Shown here piece after piece: positions 47,065 through 56,879 of a stretch of 64,000 nucleotides of DNA (position 1 is the stretch's first letter; each line of letters opens with the position of its first letter). The notes under the pieces were generated by a model, which was given only the letters and a program-made list of their open reading frames with translations, was not told where the DNA came from and made no database searches. Source of the stretch: CAWCTB01 sp963798275 (GTDB taxonomy: Bacteria; Acidobacteriota; Terriglobia; Terriglobales; Acidobacteriaceae); NCBI GenBank assembly GCA_963798275.1, contig CAWCTB010000009.1:62001-126000 (forward strand), in the 5' to 3' direction. A program made the translations under genes and the position numbers.

Positions 47065-47925
47065 GCCAATTGCCGGGCCGTCGTCGAGGAGGGTCGGCCC
47101 CGCCGCGGCGCAAGAAAAGGTTTGTACCTGCTGCCCTCGGCGTTCACCGCCTTTAACATCGCGGCTGGATACTACGCCATCTCGCAGGCCATCCAGGGCG
47201 CCAATGGCGATGCCTGGCACTTCGACCTTGCCGCCAAGGCGATCGGCATAGCCATCGTCTTCGATTTCTTCGATGGCGGCATCGCCCGGTTGACGAACAC
47301 GGCCAGCGCCTTCGGCCGCGAGCTGGATTCGCTGGCTGATGTCGTCACCTTCGGCGTAGCGCCCGCCGTTCTGGCCTGGATGTGGGGCTTCCGCATGCTG
47401 CCCCAGAATTTCGATCCCGACATTCGCAATCGGGTCATGCAACTGGGAGCGGTCGTAACCTTCGCGTTTCTGCTGGCAGGAGCTTCGCGGCTGGCGCGCT
47501 TCAATATCCAGGTGAACCCCCAGCCTTCCAATCCCGGCCGGCCGGGTCGCAAGTATTTCGTCGGCATGCCGATCCCGGCAGGTGCCGGCGCCATTGCCGC
47601 CGTGGTGCACCTGGTGGAAGGCAATCCCTTGCAGTGGTGGCCGCTCTCGATTGGGTGGGCGGTGTTTGTTTGTGCCGTCGGCTTCCTCATGGTTAGCACC
47701 TGGCGCTTCTTTAGTCTGAAGGGCATCAACTTCCGCGAGCAACAGAATTTCCGCTGGCTGATTTTCCTGGGCATACTGATCGCGCTCATCTGGTTCGCTT
47801 CGCAATATGCGCTGTTCCTGCTGGCGCTCGTCTACATCCTCTCGGGTGTACTGGCCCGGTTATCCTTCGTTTTCCGGCGGCCCCCCACACCACCTCCTCC
47901 GCAAGACGAGGCATCACACGCCTGA
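47061..47925 (+). CDS. pssA: CDP-diacylglycerol-serine O-phosphatidyltransferase, one frameshift
   Basis: ATG 47061 overlaps the psd stop. A basic N-terminus (residues 1-20, 'RRRGGSAPPRRKKR') is followed, after a one-base shift in the TTT at 47120-47122, by 'LYLLPSAFTAFNIAAGYYAI'. The CDP-alcohol phosphotransferase motif is intact: 'DFFDGGIARLTNTASAFGRE', then 'LDSLADVVTFG' (DGxxAR...GxxxDxxxD). Eight hydrophobic helices. The shift in an essential-type gene points to sequence error. It ends with a proline-rich tail, and the stop overlaps the next start by one base. Confidence 0.9.
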
Positions 47926-49004
47926 TGAAAAATGATCCAAAGAGCAGCCCTGGGGCTCATCCTGAGGCCGGAAGCTGGGGTGGCGTGTTTCGCGTCGCCA
48001 TCATCGGGGCCGCGACGCTGAAGGGCCGCGAGTTGAAAGACGTGCTCACCGACCGCAACTTCCCGGCGCACGACATTCGTCTGCTGGATGACGACGAATC
48101 GCTCGGCCAGGTCGATGCGGTGGGCGACGAGCCGACGTTCATCCAGAGCGTCCTGCCCGAGCACCTGGAGAACGTCGACTTCACCTTCTTCGCCTCCGAC
48201 GAGAATTTCAGCCGCAATACCTGGCAGATGGCCAAGAACGCCGGCAGCGACATTGTGGACCTGTCCTATGCATTGGAGAACGAGCCGGGCATAACCCTGC
48301 GCGCTCCCTGGATTGAGCGAGAGCTGGGCAAGACCCCGAAACTCGACTTCGCGGGCAGTCCGGTGGTACTGGCTCATCCGGCCGCGGTGGCGCTGGCGCT
48401 GCTCCTGCTGCGGGTGCAGAAGGCCGGCAAGATCACGCAATCGATCGTTACCGTATTCGAGCCCGCCTCCGAACACGGCCGGCGCGGCATGGATGAATTG
48501 CACGAGCAGACTGTCAACCTGCTCTCCTTCCAGCAACTACCCAAGACTGTTTTCGACTCGCAGGTGGCCTTCAACCTGATCGAGCGCTACGGGGAGAAGG
48601 CGTTAACTTCGTTGGAGACGGTAGAGAAGCGCATTCAGCGCCATTTTCGCGCCATTGTGAAGGACGCGGTCGCGGTGCCTTCCCTGATGCTGTTGCAGGC
48701 CCCCATCTTCCACGGCCATGCCTTCTCGCTTTACGTTGAGTTGGCGCGGCCAGCCAAATTGGAAGAGGTGATCGGGGCGGTGGCGGGCGATCATGTCGAT
48801 GTCTTGCAAAGCGCCGAAGAGTCGCCCAGCAATGTGAATGCCGCAGGGCAGGAGCAGATTCAAGTGTTGGTGCGACCCGACGCCCAGCACAAGAATGGAT
48901 TCTGGTTGTGGGCTGCCTCGGATAATCTTCGCATCGCCGCGCTGGCGGCGGTGGAATGTGCGGAAAGCCTGATCGCCGGCAGGCCACGCGGAAAAGTACA
49001 GTGA
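47925..49004 (+). CDS. aspartate-semialdehyde dehydrogenase-like protein, catalytic Cys missing
   Basis: 359 residues. The N-terminal NAD(P)-binding half ('RVAIIGAATLKGRELKDVL', 'VDFTFFASDENFSRNTW') and the Asd dimerisation half ('KAGKITQSIVTVFEPASEHGRRGMDELHEQTVNLLSFQ', 'SLMLLQAPIFHGHAFSLYVEL') are recognisable. Where active Asd has Asn-Cys ('NCST'-like) this protein has 'VLAHPAAVALALLLL', so it probably cannot form the thioester, as in USG-1-type homologues. It lies between pssA and lptE with 1-base and 4-base overlaps, so the role may be linked to the envelope operon. Confidence 0.75.
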   Translation: MKNDPKSSPGAHPEAGSWGGVFRVAIIGAATLKGRELKDVLTDRNFPAHDIRLLDDDESLGQVDAVGDEPTFIQSVLPEHLENVDFTFFASDENFSRNTWQMAKNAGSDIVDLSYALENEPGITLRAPWIERELGKTPKLDFAGSPVVLAHPAAVALALLLLRVQKAGKITQSIVTVFEPASEHGRRGMDELHEQTVNLLSFQQLPKTVFDSQVAFNLIERYGEKALTSLETVEKRIQRHFRAIVKDAVAVPSLMLLQAPIFHGHAFSLYVELARPAKLEEVIGAVAGDHVDVLQSAEESPSNVNAAGQEQIQVLVRPDAQHKNGFWLWAASDNLRIAALAAVECAESLIAGRPRGKVQ

Positions 49005-49540
49005 GCCGACTGCCGAGCCCCAGACCGTTTGCAATGGCGATTGCGGCCCTGTTGCTGCTGGCAAGCGCCGGCTGCGGCTATCACACCGCGGGCGCTGCGG
49101 TCCGGCTGCCCAGCGATCTGCACACGATCTACGTGCCGACTCTTGCTAATGCGACGCAGGCGTTCCGGGTCGAGCAGATCTTCACCGCCGCCATAATCCA
49201 GGAACTTCACAGCCGCTCGAACTTCCGGGTGGTAACGTCGCCGGACCCTTCGGCCGACGCAACCTTGAAGGGCACGGTGACGTACGCCGCTACCGCCCCC
49301 CTGACCTTCGATTCGCAGACCGGTAAGGTCTCTTCTTCCCTGCTCATGATTTCCATGAAAGCTTCGCTGGTGAGCCGCAGCGGCAAGACGCTCTGGGAGA
49401 ACCAGAACTTTGTCTATCGCGAGCAATACGAATTGTCGCAGGACGCAGCCAGCTTTTTCGAGGAAGAGAGTCCGGCTCTGCTGCGCATGGCGCATGACTT
49501 CTCGCGTTCGCTGGTGAGCAACATTCTGGAGGCCTACTGA
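49001..49540 (+). CDS. lptE: LPS-assembly lipoprotein LptE
   Basis: GTG 49001, overlapping the upstream stop. A lipoprotein signal with lipobox 'LLLASAGC', then 'GYHTAGAAVRLPSDLHTIYVPTLANAT', the LptE/RlpB opening, a two-helix/beta-sheet body and 'RMAHDFSRSLVSNILEAY' at the end. LptE plugs the LptD outer-membrane barrel to insert LPS. Length (179) is right. The stop overlaps holA by one base, an arrangement seen in many Gram-negative genomes. Confidence 0.88.
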   Translation: MSRLPSPRPFAMAIAALLLLASAGCGYHTAGAAVRLPSDLHTIYVPTLANATQAFRVEQIFTAAIIQELHSRSNFRVVTSPDPSADATLKGTVTYAATAPLTFDSQTGKVSSSLLMISMKASLVSRSGKTLWENQNFVYREQYELSQDAASFFEEESPALLRMAHDFSRSLVSNILEAY

Positions 49541-50664
49541 TGCGCAGCTTCGCCGCCTCCGATCGTTTCGTGGCTGACGTGAAGGCGCGCAAGCTGTCGT
49601 CCGGATACGTGTTCATCGGCGATGAGGCTTTCTTCCGCAAGAAGTGCCGCGACGCCATTCTGCAGCAACTGGTTCCCGAAGACGTGCGCGAGTTGAGCGT
49701 CTACGACATGGATTTGGGCGAGGTCGAGTTGCGCGAGATCCTGGACCGCGCCCGCACTCCCTCGCTGATGGCCCCTTTTCAGGTCTTCTTCATTCGCGGC
49801 GTGAAGAACCTGTACGGCCGCGGCAAACATGACGAGGAATTCGCCGCCATCGAGAGCTACTTCAAGGATCCCAACCCTGACGCCATGCTGGTCTTTGTCG
49901 CCGATCACATCAGCATTCCCGCCGACGTTCGCCGCATGGACTTGACTGACAAGGACCGCTACCAGCGCATCCGCGAGACGCTGGGCGAGTGTTGCACCGT
50001 GCTGGAGTTTGCCCGCGTGGAGGAGGGTGATGCGGTGAAATGGGCGGTCGAGACGGCCAATGCCGAAGGCGTCAAGCTCGACGTCGATGCCGCCCGCGAG
50101 CTGGTCGATTCCCTCGGCGGCGACATGATGATGGTGGCCAACGAACTCGAGAAGCTCGTGCTGTTCGTGGGCGAGAAGAAGCGCATTACCCTGGGCGACG
50201 TCGAGACCATGGTGCTGGCTGCCAAGCAGCGTTCGTTCTACGAGCTGACCGAAGCCATCTCTCTCCGCGACCGGGGGCGCGCCCTGGCTGTGCTCGGTGC
50301 GATTTTGAGCGCCGGCGATGGTGAAGACGCCGCCATCGGTCATCTCTATATGCTTTCGCGCACCTTCCGCCAGATGCTGGTGATCTTCGAGCGTAACGTG
50401 CGCGACTCGCGCGCGCTGTGGCAAGCATTGTGGCAGGGATTCCGCGTGCCGCCCTTTGCCGCGGAAGATATCATCCGGCAGGCCCGCCGCTATAAATCGC
50501 GCCGCGAGCTGACCAGTGCGATTCGCCGCATCGCGCGCGCCGATCTGGCCTTGCGCTCCAACCCGCCCAGCAAGCGCCTGGTGCTGGAAAATCTGGTGCT
50601 CGATCTGACCGCCGAACCGAAGGTACAGGAGGCAGGCTGGTTGCAAGATGAGTTGCCTGTGTGA
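49540..50664 (+). CDS. holA: DNA polymerase III subunit delta
   Basis: 374 residues. 'SGYVFIGDEAFFRKKCRDAIL' (the N-terminal delta motif), 'DLGEVELREILDRARTPSLMAP', 'VDSLGGDMMMVANELEKLVLF' and 'RSFYELTEAISLRDRGRALAVL' follow the HolA AAA+-like order. It opens the beta sliding clamp in the clamp loader. Fully in frame. Its stop overlaps the next start by 4 bases. Confidence 0.9.
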   Translation: MRSFAASDRFVADVKARKLSSGYVFIGDEAFFRKKCRDAILQQLVPEDVRELSVYDMDLGEVELREILDRARTPSLMAPFQVFFIRGVKNLYGRGKHDEEFAAIESYFKDPNPDAMLVFVADHISIPADVRRMDLTDKDRYQRIRETLGECCTVLEFARVEEGDAVKWAVETANAEGVKLDVDAARELVDSLGGDMMMVANELEKLVLFVGEKKRITLGDVETMVLAAKQRSFYELTEAISLRDRGRALAVLGAILSAGDGEDAAIGHLYMLSRTFRQMLVIFERNVRDSRALWQALWQGFRVPPFAAEDIIRQARRYKSRRELTSAIRRIARADLALRSNPPSKRLVLENLVLDLTAEPKVQEAGWLQDELPV

Positions 50665-51446
50665 GCATGGATGTCGAGGCGTATCTGCGCCGCATTCAGT
50701 ACGACGGACCACGCGACCCTTCCCCTGCTACCTTGCGCGGCCTGCATCGCCAGCACCTGTTCACCGTACCCTTCGAGAACCTTGACATCCCGCTCGGCCA
50801 CCCTATTCAGCTCGATCCCGAACTCCTGTACCAGAAGATCGTGGTGCGTGAGCGCGGCGGCTTCTGTTACGAGTTGAACGGGCTGTTTCATGAACTTCTC
50901 ATAGCGCTGGGCTTTTCCGTCTGCATGCTCTCGGCGCAAGTCCGGCGTGAGAGTGGCGGCTTCGGACCCGAATTCGATCACATGCTGCTCAAGGTGACCC
51001 TCGACGACCCATGGCTGGCGGACGTGGGGTTTGGGGAGTCTTTCGTCGATCCGCTGCCGCTCTTGCCGGGAGCTAGCGAAGTTGAGAACGGTCACTTGTA
51101 CGGCGTAACGCCCGAGAACGGAGGCTGGGAGCTGTTCAAGCAGGACGACGGCAGCAAGGTCCCGCTCTACCGGTTCTCCGATGTCACACGCCGGCTCTCC
51201 GACTTCGAAGACATGTGCCGCTATCACCAGACCTCGCCCGAGTCGGGTTTCACCCGCCGCCACATCTGCACGAAAGCGATGCCGGACGGCCGCATCACCC
51301 TGGCAGGCATGCGATTGATCGTTAGCCGAAATGCCCGTCGCGAGGAACGCATGCTGCAGGACCGGGACGAACTCCAAAGTTGCCTCGGCGAACAGTTCGG
51401 GGTGAGGTTCGACGAGGCAACCAACTGGTCGAGACTGGCGCTCTAG
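50661..51446 (+). CDS. nat: arylamine N-acetyltransferase
   Basis: 261 residues. Catalytic triad visible: C69 in 'RGGFCYELNGLFHELL', H107 in 'FDHMLLKV', D121 in 'WLADVGFGES'. 'HLFTVPFENLDIPLG' is a further NAT block. Acetyl-CoA-dependent N-acetylation of arylamines. GTG 50661 overlaps holA; ATG 50667 is an equally good start. Ends before a 280-base gap. Confidence 0.9.
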   Translation: MSMDVEAYLRRIQYDGPRDPSPATLRGLHRQHLFTVPFENLDIPLGHPIQLDPELLYQKIVVRERGGFCYELNGLFHELLIALGFSVCMLSAQVRRESGGFGPEFDHMLLKVTLDDPWLADVGFGESFVDPLPLLPGASEVENGHLYGVTPENGGWELFKQDDGSKVPLYRFSDVTRRLSDFEDMCRYHQTSPESGFTRRHICTKAMPDGRITLAGMRLIVSRNARREERMLQDRDELQSCLGEQFGVRFDEATNWSRLAL

Positions 51447-51731
51447 TCTGGCCGGCACGAGTCTGCTTTGGAATAACGTGCGAACGCTACGCTCAACTGC
51501 ACCACGGCTCTCCCGGCAGCAACGCTCAACGGTCTCACCTCTGCCTCACATAGCGTGGTGATGATACTCACCGCCAGACGGTGCAGCCCCGTAGATACTG
51601 AAATCGGCATCTTCGATAAGCCCCCTTACCCAGGGAAGCGCGTATTTCGGGGGCACCGCATCGACCTCGAAGTGACCTCAGACACCTTACCCAAGTGCGG
51701 ATACTGGGGGATGTCAAAGAAGGATCGAAGT

Positions 51732-54362
51732 ATGACAGACAACGCTGCAAGCCTCAGTGAAGAACGGATTGCCTACCTGGAAGGCCTGGTCAGCCAGGCA
51801 AGAACCGCCGCCGCCGTCTTCAGCCAATTCACCCAGGAAGACGTCGATCGCATCGTAAAGCCGATGGTGCTGGCGGGATTGGAACAGGCGCAATATCTGG
51901 CGCGGCTGGCGATTGAAGAAACCAAAATCGGCGTTCTGGAAGACAAGGCCATCAAGAACATGGTGGCGACCGAGTTTGTTTACAACTACGTGAAGGACAA
52001 ACGCACGGTCGGCATCATTCGCGAGATTCCGGAACGAAACCTGGTAGAAATGGCCGAGCCCATCGGCGTGATCTTCTCGCTGACGCCCATTACCAATCCC
52101 ACCTCCACGGTTCTCTTCAAATGCATCATGGCGATCAAGACGCGGAACTCGGTCATCTTCAGCCCGCATCCCAGCGCCTGGCACTGCTGCTTCGAAGCGG
52201 TAAGGATCATGTACGAAACGGCGGTGAAGCACGGCGCGCCGGAAGGCGTTTTCACCTGTCTGGAATCGCACACCCTGCAGGACAACGCCTACCTGATGCA
52301 TCACAAAGATGTTGGCTTGATTGACGCTACCGGTGGCCCCGGTGCCGTAAGAGCTGCCTATAGTTCTGGCAAGCCGGCACTGGGCGTTGGCGCGGGCAAC
52401 ACCCCCGTCTATATGGAGAAATCGGCCAACATCGACATGGCCGTCGTTGACATCATCACTTCCAAAACCTTCGACAACGGAACGATCTGTGCTTCCGAAC
52501 AGACGGTGGTGATCGACGACGAAATTTACGACCGCGTGCTGCAAAAGTTCGCCGAACTGGGCTCGCACATTTGCAACGAGAAAGAAACCGAACTGCTGAG
52601 CCGCACCGTCATCGATCCTGAGACCGGATACATGCAGCCCGTGGCAGTCGGACAGAAGGCAACCAACATCGCGCGCTTCGTCGGCATCACGGTGAAACCG
52701 AAAACCAAGCTGCTGATTGCGCCCATTCAAGGCGTGGGCCGCGAATATCCGCTGTCGGCCGAAAAACTATTCCCGGTGCTGGCGGTGTACCGCGCCAAGT
52801 CTGTCGATGAGGCGCTCAAGGTGTGCGTGGACGTCAATCATGCCGGCGGGCTGGGGCACACAGCGGTCGTCTTCTCTAACAACGAAGCGGTCATTCGCAA
52901 GTTTGGTGACGTGATCAACGCCGGGCGAATCATCGTGAACTCGCCGGGCTCCATCGGGGCACTGGGGGGAGTTTACAACGACATGGTGCCTACCTTCTCC
53001 TTCGGCTGCGGCACCGGCGGCGGCAACAGTACCACCGACAACGTGAACGTTTACCACTACCTCAACATCAAGCGCGTAGCGCGCAGAACTCAGGCACATA
53101 TGTGGTTTCGTGTTCCCAATCAGATTTACTTCAACCTGAACGCGGTGCAGAATCTCCGGAATTTCCCGTCGCGCTCGACGCTCATCGTTACCAACGCGGT
53201 GCTGGAACAGATGGGCCAAGTCGATATTGTGCGGCGCAACCTTCCTCCAGAAACTCCGGTCCGCGTTTTGGTCATTCCCGATGCCGAGCCCGACATCAAG
53301 ATCATCACCCAGGGCGTGGAGGCGCTCAACTTCAACAAGGCCGACCAGATCATTGCCCTGGGCGGTGGTTCCGTGATCGATGCGGCGAAGATCATGAAGT
53401 TGAAGTACGAATCCCCGGAAGCCGATCTTGAGGAACTGGCTGCGCCCTTCCTCGACCTCCGCAAGCGGGTCGTGCAGTACCCGACGGTGAAGATCAATCC
53501 GACCCGGCTGATTGCCGTCTCCACCACCAGCGGAACGGGAAGCGAGGTCACTCCATTTGCCGTCATGACCGACAAGGAGCGCGGCCTCAAAGTGACGCTC
53601 GCCGACTACTCGTTGACTCCGGACGTGGCGATTGTCGATCCGCAGTTCGTCATGTCGATGCCCAAGGGCCTTACCGCCGATACCGGCATCGACTGCCTGA
53701 CCCACGCGCTGGAAGCCGGAGTTTCGATTTTCGCTTCGCCCTACACCGACTCCAATGCCATGCAGGCGGTTCGGATGGCCTTCAAATACCTGCCCATCGC
53801 CTATGAGCACCCTGCGGATGAAGAGGCGCGCAGCATGATGCACAACGCCGCCTGCATCGCCGCCATTGCGTTCTCCAACGCTTCAGTGGGCGTGAATCAC
53901 GCGCTGGCGCATGCCTTCGGCGCGCGCTTCCACGTGGCGCACGGCCGCGCCAACGCTCTGATGTTGCCGCATGTCATCGCGTTTAACGCAGCCGTTCCCA
54001 CCAAGTTCATGCCGTCGCCCAACCAGCGCGGCTACAACGCACACAAGAAGTACGCCATGATGGCCGACCTGTGCGGGTTGGGCGGGCATACGGTGGAAGA
54101 AAAGGTGAAGAACCTGATCGCGGCCGTCGAGCAGTTGCTCGACCGGTTGGGAATTCCGCGTTCGATTGCCGAGATGGGCATTTCCAAGGAGGAGTTCGAG
54201 CGGGCGATACCCGAGCTGGCCAAGATTGCCTTCGACGATCCGTCGTGGCGTTCGAATCCTCGCATGCCCCTGGTGAGCGAACTGGCCGAACTGTTTCGCA
54301 GCGCTTACAACGGGCGCGGCCCGGCCAAGCTGGAGACCGTGTCGCAGCAGCAAACCGCGTGA
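51732..54362 (+). CDS. adhE: bifunctional aldehyde/alcohol dehydrogenase AdhE
   Basis: 876 residues, the usual AdhE size. N-terminal acetaldehyde (acyl-CoA) dehydrogenase with catalytic C253 in 'TFDNGTICASEQ'. C-terminal iron-type alcohol dehydrogenase (from about residue 460) with 'IIALGGGSVIDAAK', 'STTSGTGSEVTPFAV', 'TGIDCLTHALEAGVS' and the His-rich 'NHALAHAFGARFHVAHGRAN', where D and H bind Fe2+. It reduces acetyl-CoA to ethanol through acetaldehyde, regenerating NAD+ under low oxygen. The preferred start ATG 51732 follows GAAGGA; an open frame further upstream lacks family sequence. Confidence 0.94.
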   Translation: MTDNAASLSEERIAYLEGLVSQARTAAAVFSQFTQEDVDRIVKPMVLAGLEQAQYLARLAIEETKIGVLEDKAIKNMVATEFVYNYVKDKRTVGIIREIPERNLVEMAEPIGVIFSLTPITNPTSTVLFKCIMAIKTRNSVIFSPHPSAWHCCFEAVRIMYETAVKHGAPEGVFTCLESHTLQDNAYLMHHKDVGLIDATGGPGAVRAAYSSGKPALGVGAGNTPVYMEKSANIDMAVVDIITSKTFDNGTICASEQTVVIDDEIYDRVLQKFAELGSHICNEKETELLSRTVIDPETGYMQPVAVGQKATNIARFVGITVKPKTKLLIAPIQGVGREYPLSAEKLFPVLAVYRAKSVDEALKVCVDVNHAGGLGHTAVVFSNNEAVIRKFGDVINAGRIIVNSPGSIGALGGVYNDMVPTFSFGCGTGGGNSTTDNVNVYHYLNIKRVARRTQAHMWFRVPNQIYFNLNAVQNLRNFPSRSTLIVTNAVLEQMGQVDIVRRNLPPETPVRVLVIPDAEPDIKIITQGVEALNFNKADQIIALGGGSVIDAAKIMKLKYESPEADLEELAAPFLDLRKRVVQYPTVKINPTRLIAVSTTSGTGSEVTPFAVMTDKERGLKVTLADYSLTPDVAIVDPQFVMSMPKGLTADTGIDCLTHALEAGVSIFASPYTDSNAMQAVRMAFKYLPIAYEHPADEEARSMMHNAACIAAIAFSNASVGVNHALAHAFGARFHVAHGRANALMLPHVIAFNAAVPTKFMPSPNQRGYNAHKKYAMMADLCGLGGHTVEEKVKNLIAAVEQLLDRLGIPRSIAEMGISKEEFERAIPELAKIAFDDPSWRSNPRMPLVSELAELFRSAYNGRGPAKLETVSQQQTA

Positions 54363-54365
54363 AGA

Positions 54366-54653
54366 ATGGATGTGTGTATGCCAATGATAGCCGTGTTGCT
54401 TAAAGTCGATGGAGAAAATGTGACCGAGGTCTTGCAGGAAGCCCGCGGGAAATTGGACGGCGCCGAGGGCGAAGTGGTCCTGGATTTTTCTTCGGTGCAT
54501 CGCATCGATGCGAGCGCTCTCCGCGCGATGGAGGAATTAGCCCAGGCCGCGGATCAGAAATCGGTCAAGGTCGTGTTGCGCAGCGTCCCTGTCGATGTTT
54601 ACAAAGTGCTCAAGCTCGCCAGGCTTTCGTCGCGATTCTCGTTCCTGACCTGA
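54366..54653 (+). CDS. STAS-domain (anti-sigma antagonist-like) protein
   Basis: 95 residues; ATG 54366, with 54378 an alternative, lies 3 bases after the adhE stop. 'GEVVLDFSSVHRIDASALRAMEELAQAADQ' is the STAS core; the phosphorylatable Ser of SpoIIAA-type antagonists is present as 'DASAL'. 'KSVKVVLRSVPVDVYKVLKL' completes the fold. It may report to a partner switch; no kinase or phosphatase is nearby. The tight spacing suggests co-expression with adhE. Confidence 0.8.
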   Translation: MDVCMPMIAVLLKVDGENVTEVLQEARGKLDGAEGEVVLDFSSVHRIDASALRAMEELAQAADQKSVKVVLRSVPVDVYKVLKLARLSSRFSFLT

Positions 54654-54739
54654 TCTGAGTCGACATGAGGGACGATCGCTCACGAAGATTTCGACAATCT
54701 TCGAGATTCGTCGTCACGAGCGCGGCGACTCCCCGAAAG

Positions 54740-56025
54740 CCTACGCCGCCGTCTTCTTGTAAGTGTCGAATGCCTCCAGGTAGCGATCGATATCCTTCTT
54801 GCTGAGGTAATACGGGGTCGACAACCGCAGCTTCGACGGATCGCCGCCGCGAATCCGTATCTTCTTGCGTTTTCCACATCCAGTTCTCCAGTGCCATGCG
54901 CTGCACCGGCGGAACGTTGACCGTGATAAGGGCGCAACGCATGGACGCGTCCGGCGAGGTCCACGACTCCGCTCCGCGGCTCACCATTTGCGCCAGCATG
55001 TAATCGCCCAGCTCGCGGTGGCGGCCCACAATACGCTCCATCCCAATGTCGTTGGCCATCTGGATCGAGGCGCGCAGTCCGCATAGGGCAGGCACGTTCG
55101 ACGAGCCGATGCGCTGAAATCGTTCCGCCCTGATCTTCTGATCGTTCCAGCCTTCGGTGGTCACCGTGCTCCATACGCGGTCCATCACTTCGTCGCGCAC
55201 ATACAGGAAGCCGGAGCCTTTGGGAGCCTGCAGCCACTTGTGCGGACTCGCCGAATACAGATCGCAGCCAATGTCGTGCAGGTTCAGCGGCATCATGCCG
55301 GGCACATGCGCGCCATCGACCGCCGACAGGATTCCCTTGGACCGCGCCAGCCCGCACAAATCCTTGGCCGGCAGCACCACTCCTGTAACCGTCGTAATGT
55401 GGCTGAAGAAAAGCACGCGGGTGCGCGGAGTGATGGCGTCGTTGAACAGGTTCAGCACCTCCGCCGGGCTCTTGACCGGCATGGGCAGCGTGACCTTCTT
55501 CACCACTACGCCATAGCGCTTGGCCTTCAACTGCCAGGGCTGCTCTCCTCCGGGATGCTCCTGGTCGGTCATCAGCACTTCGTCGCCCGGCTTCATATCG
55601 ATGCCGTTGGCGATATAGCTGTTGCCCTCGGTCGCGTTGCGCACCAGCGCAAGCTCATCGCGGCTGCATCCCACAAACGCCGCCAGCGGATCGCGGAACT
55701 CGTTCCACGGCCCGTATCCCCAGATGGGATAGTCCTCGGGATCGGCCTGGTCCATCTTTTCGGTGGTGGTGTAGCCGTCGAAGACCGCGCGCAGCACCGG
55801 CGCGGGACTTGATCCCACGGTGCCGTTGTTCAGATAGATCTCGTCTTCCGGGATCAGAAACTGCTTGCGGACCTCGGCCCAGTACGCCTCTTTGTCATTG
55901 GCGAATTGCTTCGGGTCGGGCAGGGAGGGAAAGTTCGCCAGTTGCGCAAGTAGCGGATGACCGGCCGCCAGCGCTACGCCAAGCGCTCCGGCGGTGTGGG
56001 AGAGGAACTGCCGACGATCGAGCAA
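54740..56025 (-). CDS. Tat-exported class V aminotransferase, frameshift near C-terminus
   Basis: TTG 56025 follows AGGAGGTGAC and opens a twin-arginine-type leader ('LDRRQFLSHTAGALGVALAAG'). The PLP fold is isopenicillin-N-epimerase/cysteine-desulfurase-like: 'EIYLNNGTVGSSP', 'ATEGNSYIANGI', 'EHPGGEQPWQLKAKRYG', 'SAVDGAHVPGM' and 'DLYSASPHKWLQAPKGSGFLYV', whose Lys carries PLP. The frame breaks at about 54870. The continuation 'KIRIRGGDPSKLRLSTPYYL', 'SKKDIDRYLEAFDTYKK' ends at TAG 54740-54742 and is the normal family end. About 425 residues. Substrate unknown; export of such an enzyme is unusual but recurrent in Acidobacteria. Confidence 0.82.
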
Positions 56026-56879
56026 AGTCACCTCCTGAGCTGGAAGGGCGCATCTTACGACCTCGCGCCAGCCGAGGCAAGTTCCCAAGCGGGCGGAAGC
56101 CTAGACTAGGAGGCTGCCGAAAGAGTCCGAAAGCTGAATCCCTCATCGACCAAAGTCGGCTCGGGAGGGCATAAATAAAGCGCCTATTCGGCACACCTGA
56201 AGGTGTGCCCCTTCAAAACACCTCGAAGCCTGCTTTAGTCAGCAGCGTCGTAGGATCAAACGGACGGAACTGACCCAGTGTGCGGAAGGGAAGTGCGCGA
56301 CGGTAAAATTACGGTCCGATAACGAGGTACCCCTCCCCCTGCTGCTCGCAAAATCTTGAAAACAAAAGGTCGAAAAACAAAATGGTCCGCAAAATCTTGA
56401 GTGCGTGAGGGTTGCAGGCAAAATCTTGATATCAAAGAGCTTAGGTGCAATCGCCTGAGGCGCACACAAGTAGGTGACCTCGACGGGAGTGTACGGAGCG
56501 GTGAGCGGGTAATGCACGGGAAAAATGCAGGTCGCGGGCACGAAAGTAACCTGCGTAGCTGAGAAACACCTCAGTGGGGGAAGTTGCCAGTAGACAGTTG
56601 CCAGTCGCGAGGGAGTCAGTTGTCGGTAGTCAGTCGTCTTTGCCAGAAAGTCAGTAGTCAGTCGTCAGTGGCCACGCTGGTTACTGGGGAGTCAGTTGGC
56701 TAAGGGTTCGTTGACAGGCCACGCGGCTCCGAATCCTCGCGACTGTGCGGCCGCCGTTTCTCCGACGCAAATAAAAACCCCATTCAAGCGAAAAAGCTTG
56801 AGTGGGGCACCCAGCGGTGAGCTGCTGAGGGCGCGGACTTGAGGTAGGATGGAGCACCTTTATCCTGTGAGGTGATTTC
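56026..56879. other. 850-base repeat-rich intergenic stretch
   Basis: No supportable gene. It contains a REP palindrome (56190-56209), three copies of GCAAAATCTTGA (56348, 56389 and 56418) and a run of AGTCAGT-like short repeats at 56583-56690. Confidence 0.5.
56190..56209. repeat. REP-like palindrome, copy 2
   Basis: GGCACACC-TGAA-GGTGTGCC followed by CCTTCAAAACA. Same loop and tail as the copies at 37827 and 57259, but both arms have changed together, keeping the stem. Confidence 0.7.

Noticed and set aside
47061..47130. Programmed frameshift in pssA
   Set aside because: A bare TTT with no slippery heptamer, pseudoknot or stimulatory site visible, and many similar breaks elsewhere. Sequence error is simpler.
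51555..51731. N-terminal extension of AdhE
   Set aside because: Family homology and the ribosome-binding site begin at 51732; upstream residues look random.
56583..56700. Possible CRISPR array (AGTCAGT-like repeats)
   Set aside because: Units are 6-8 bases, irregular and without spacers of uniform length; no cas genes nearby.
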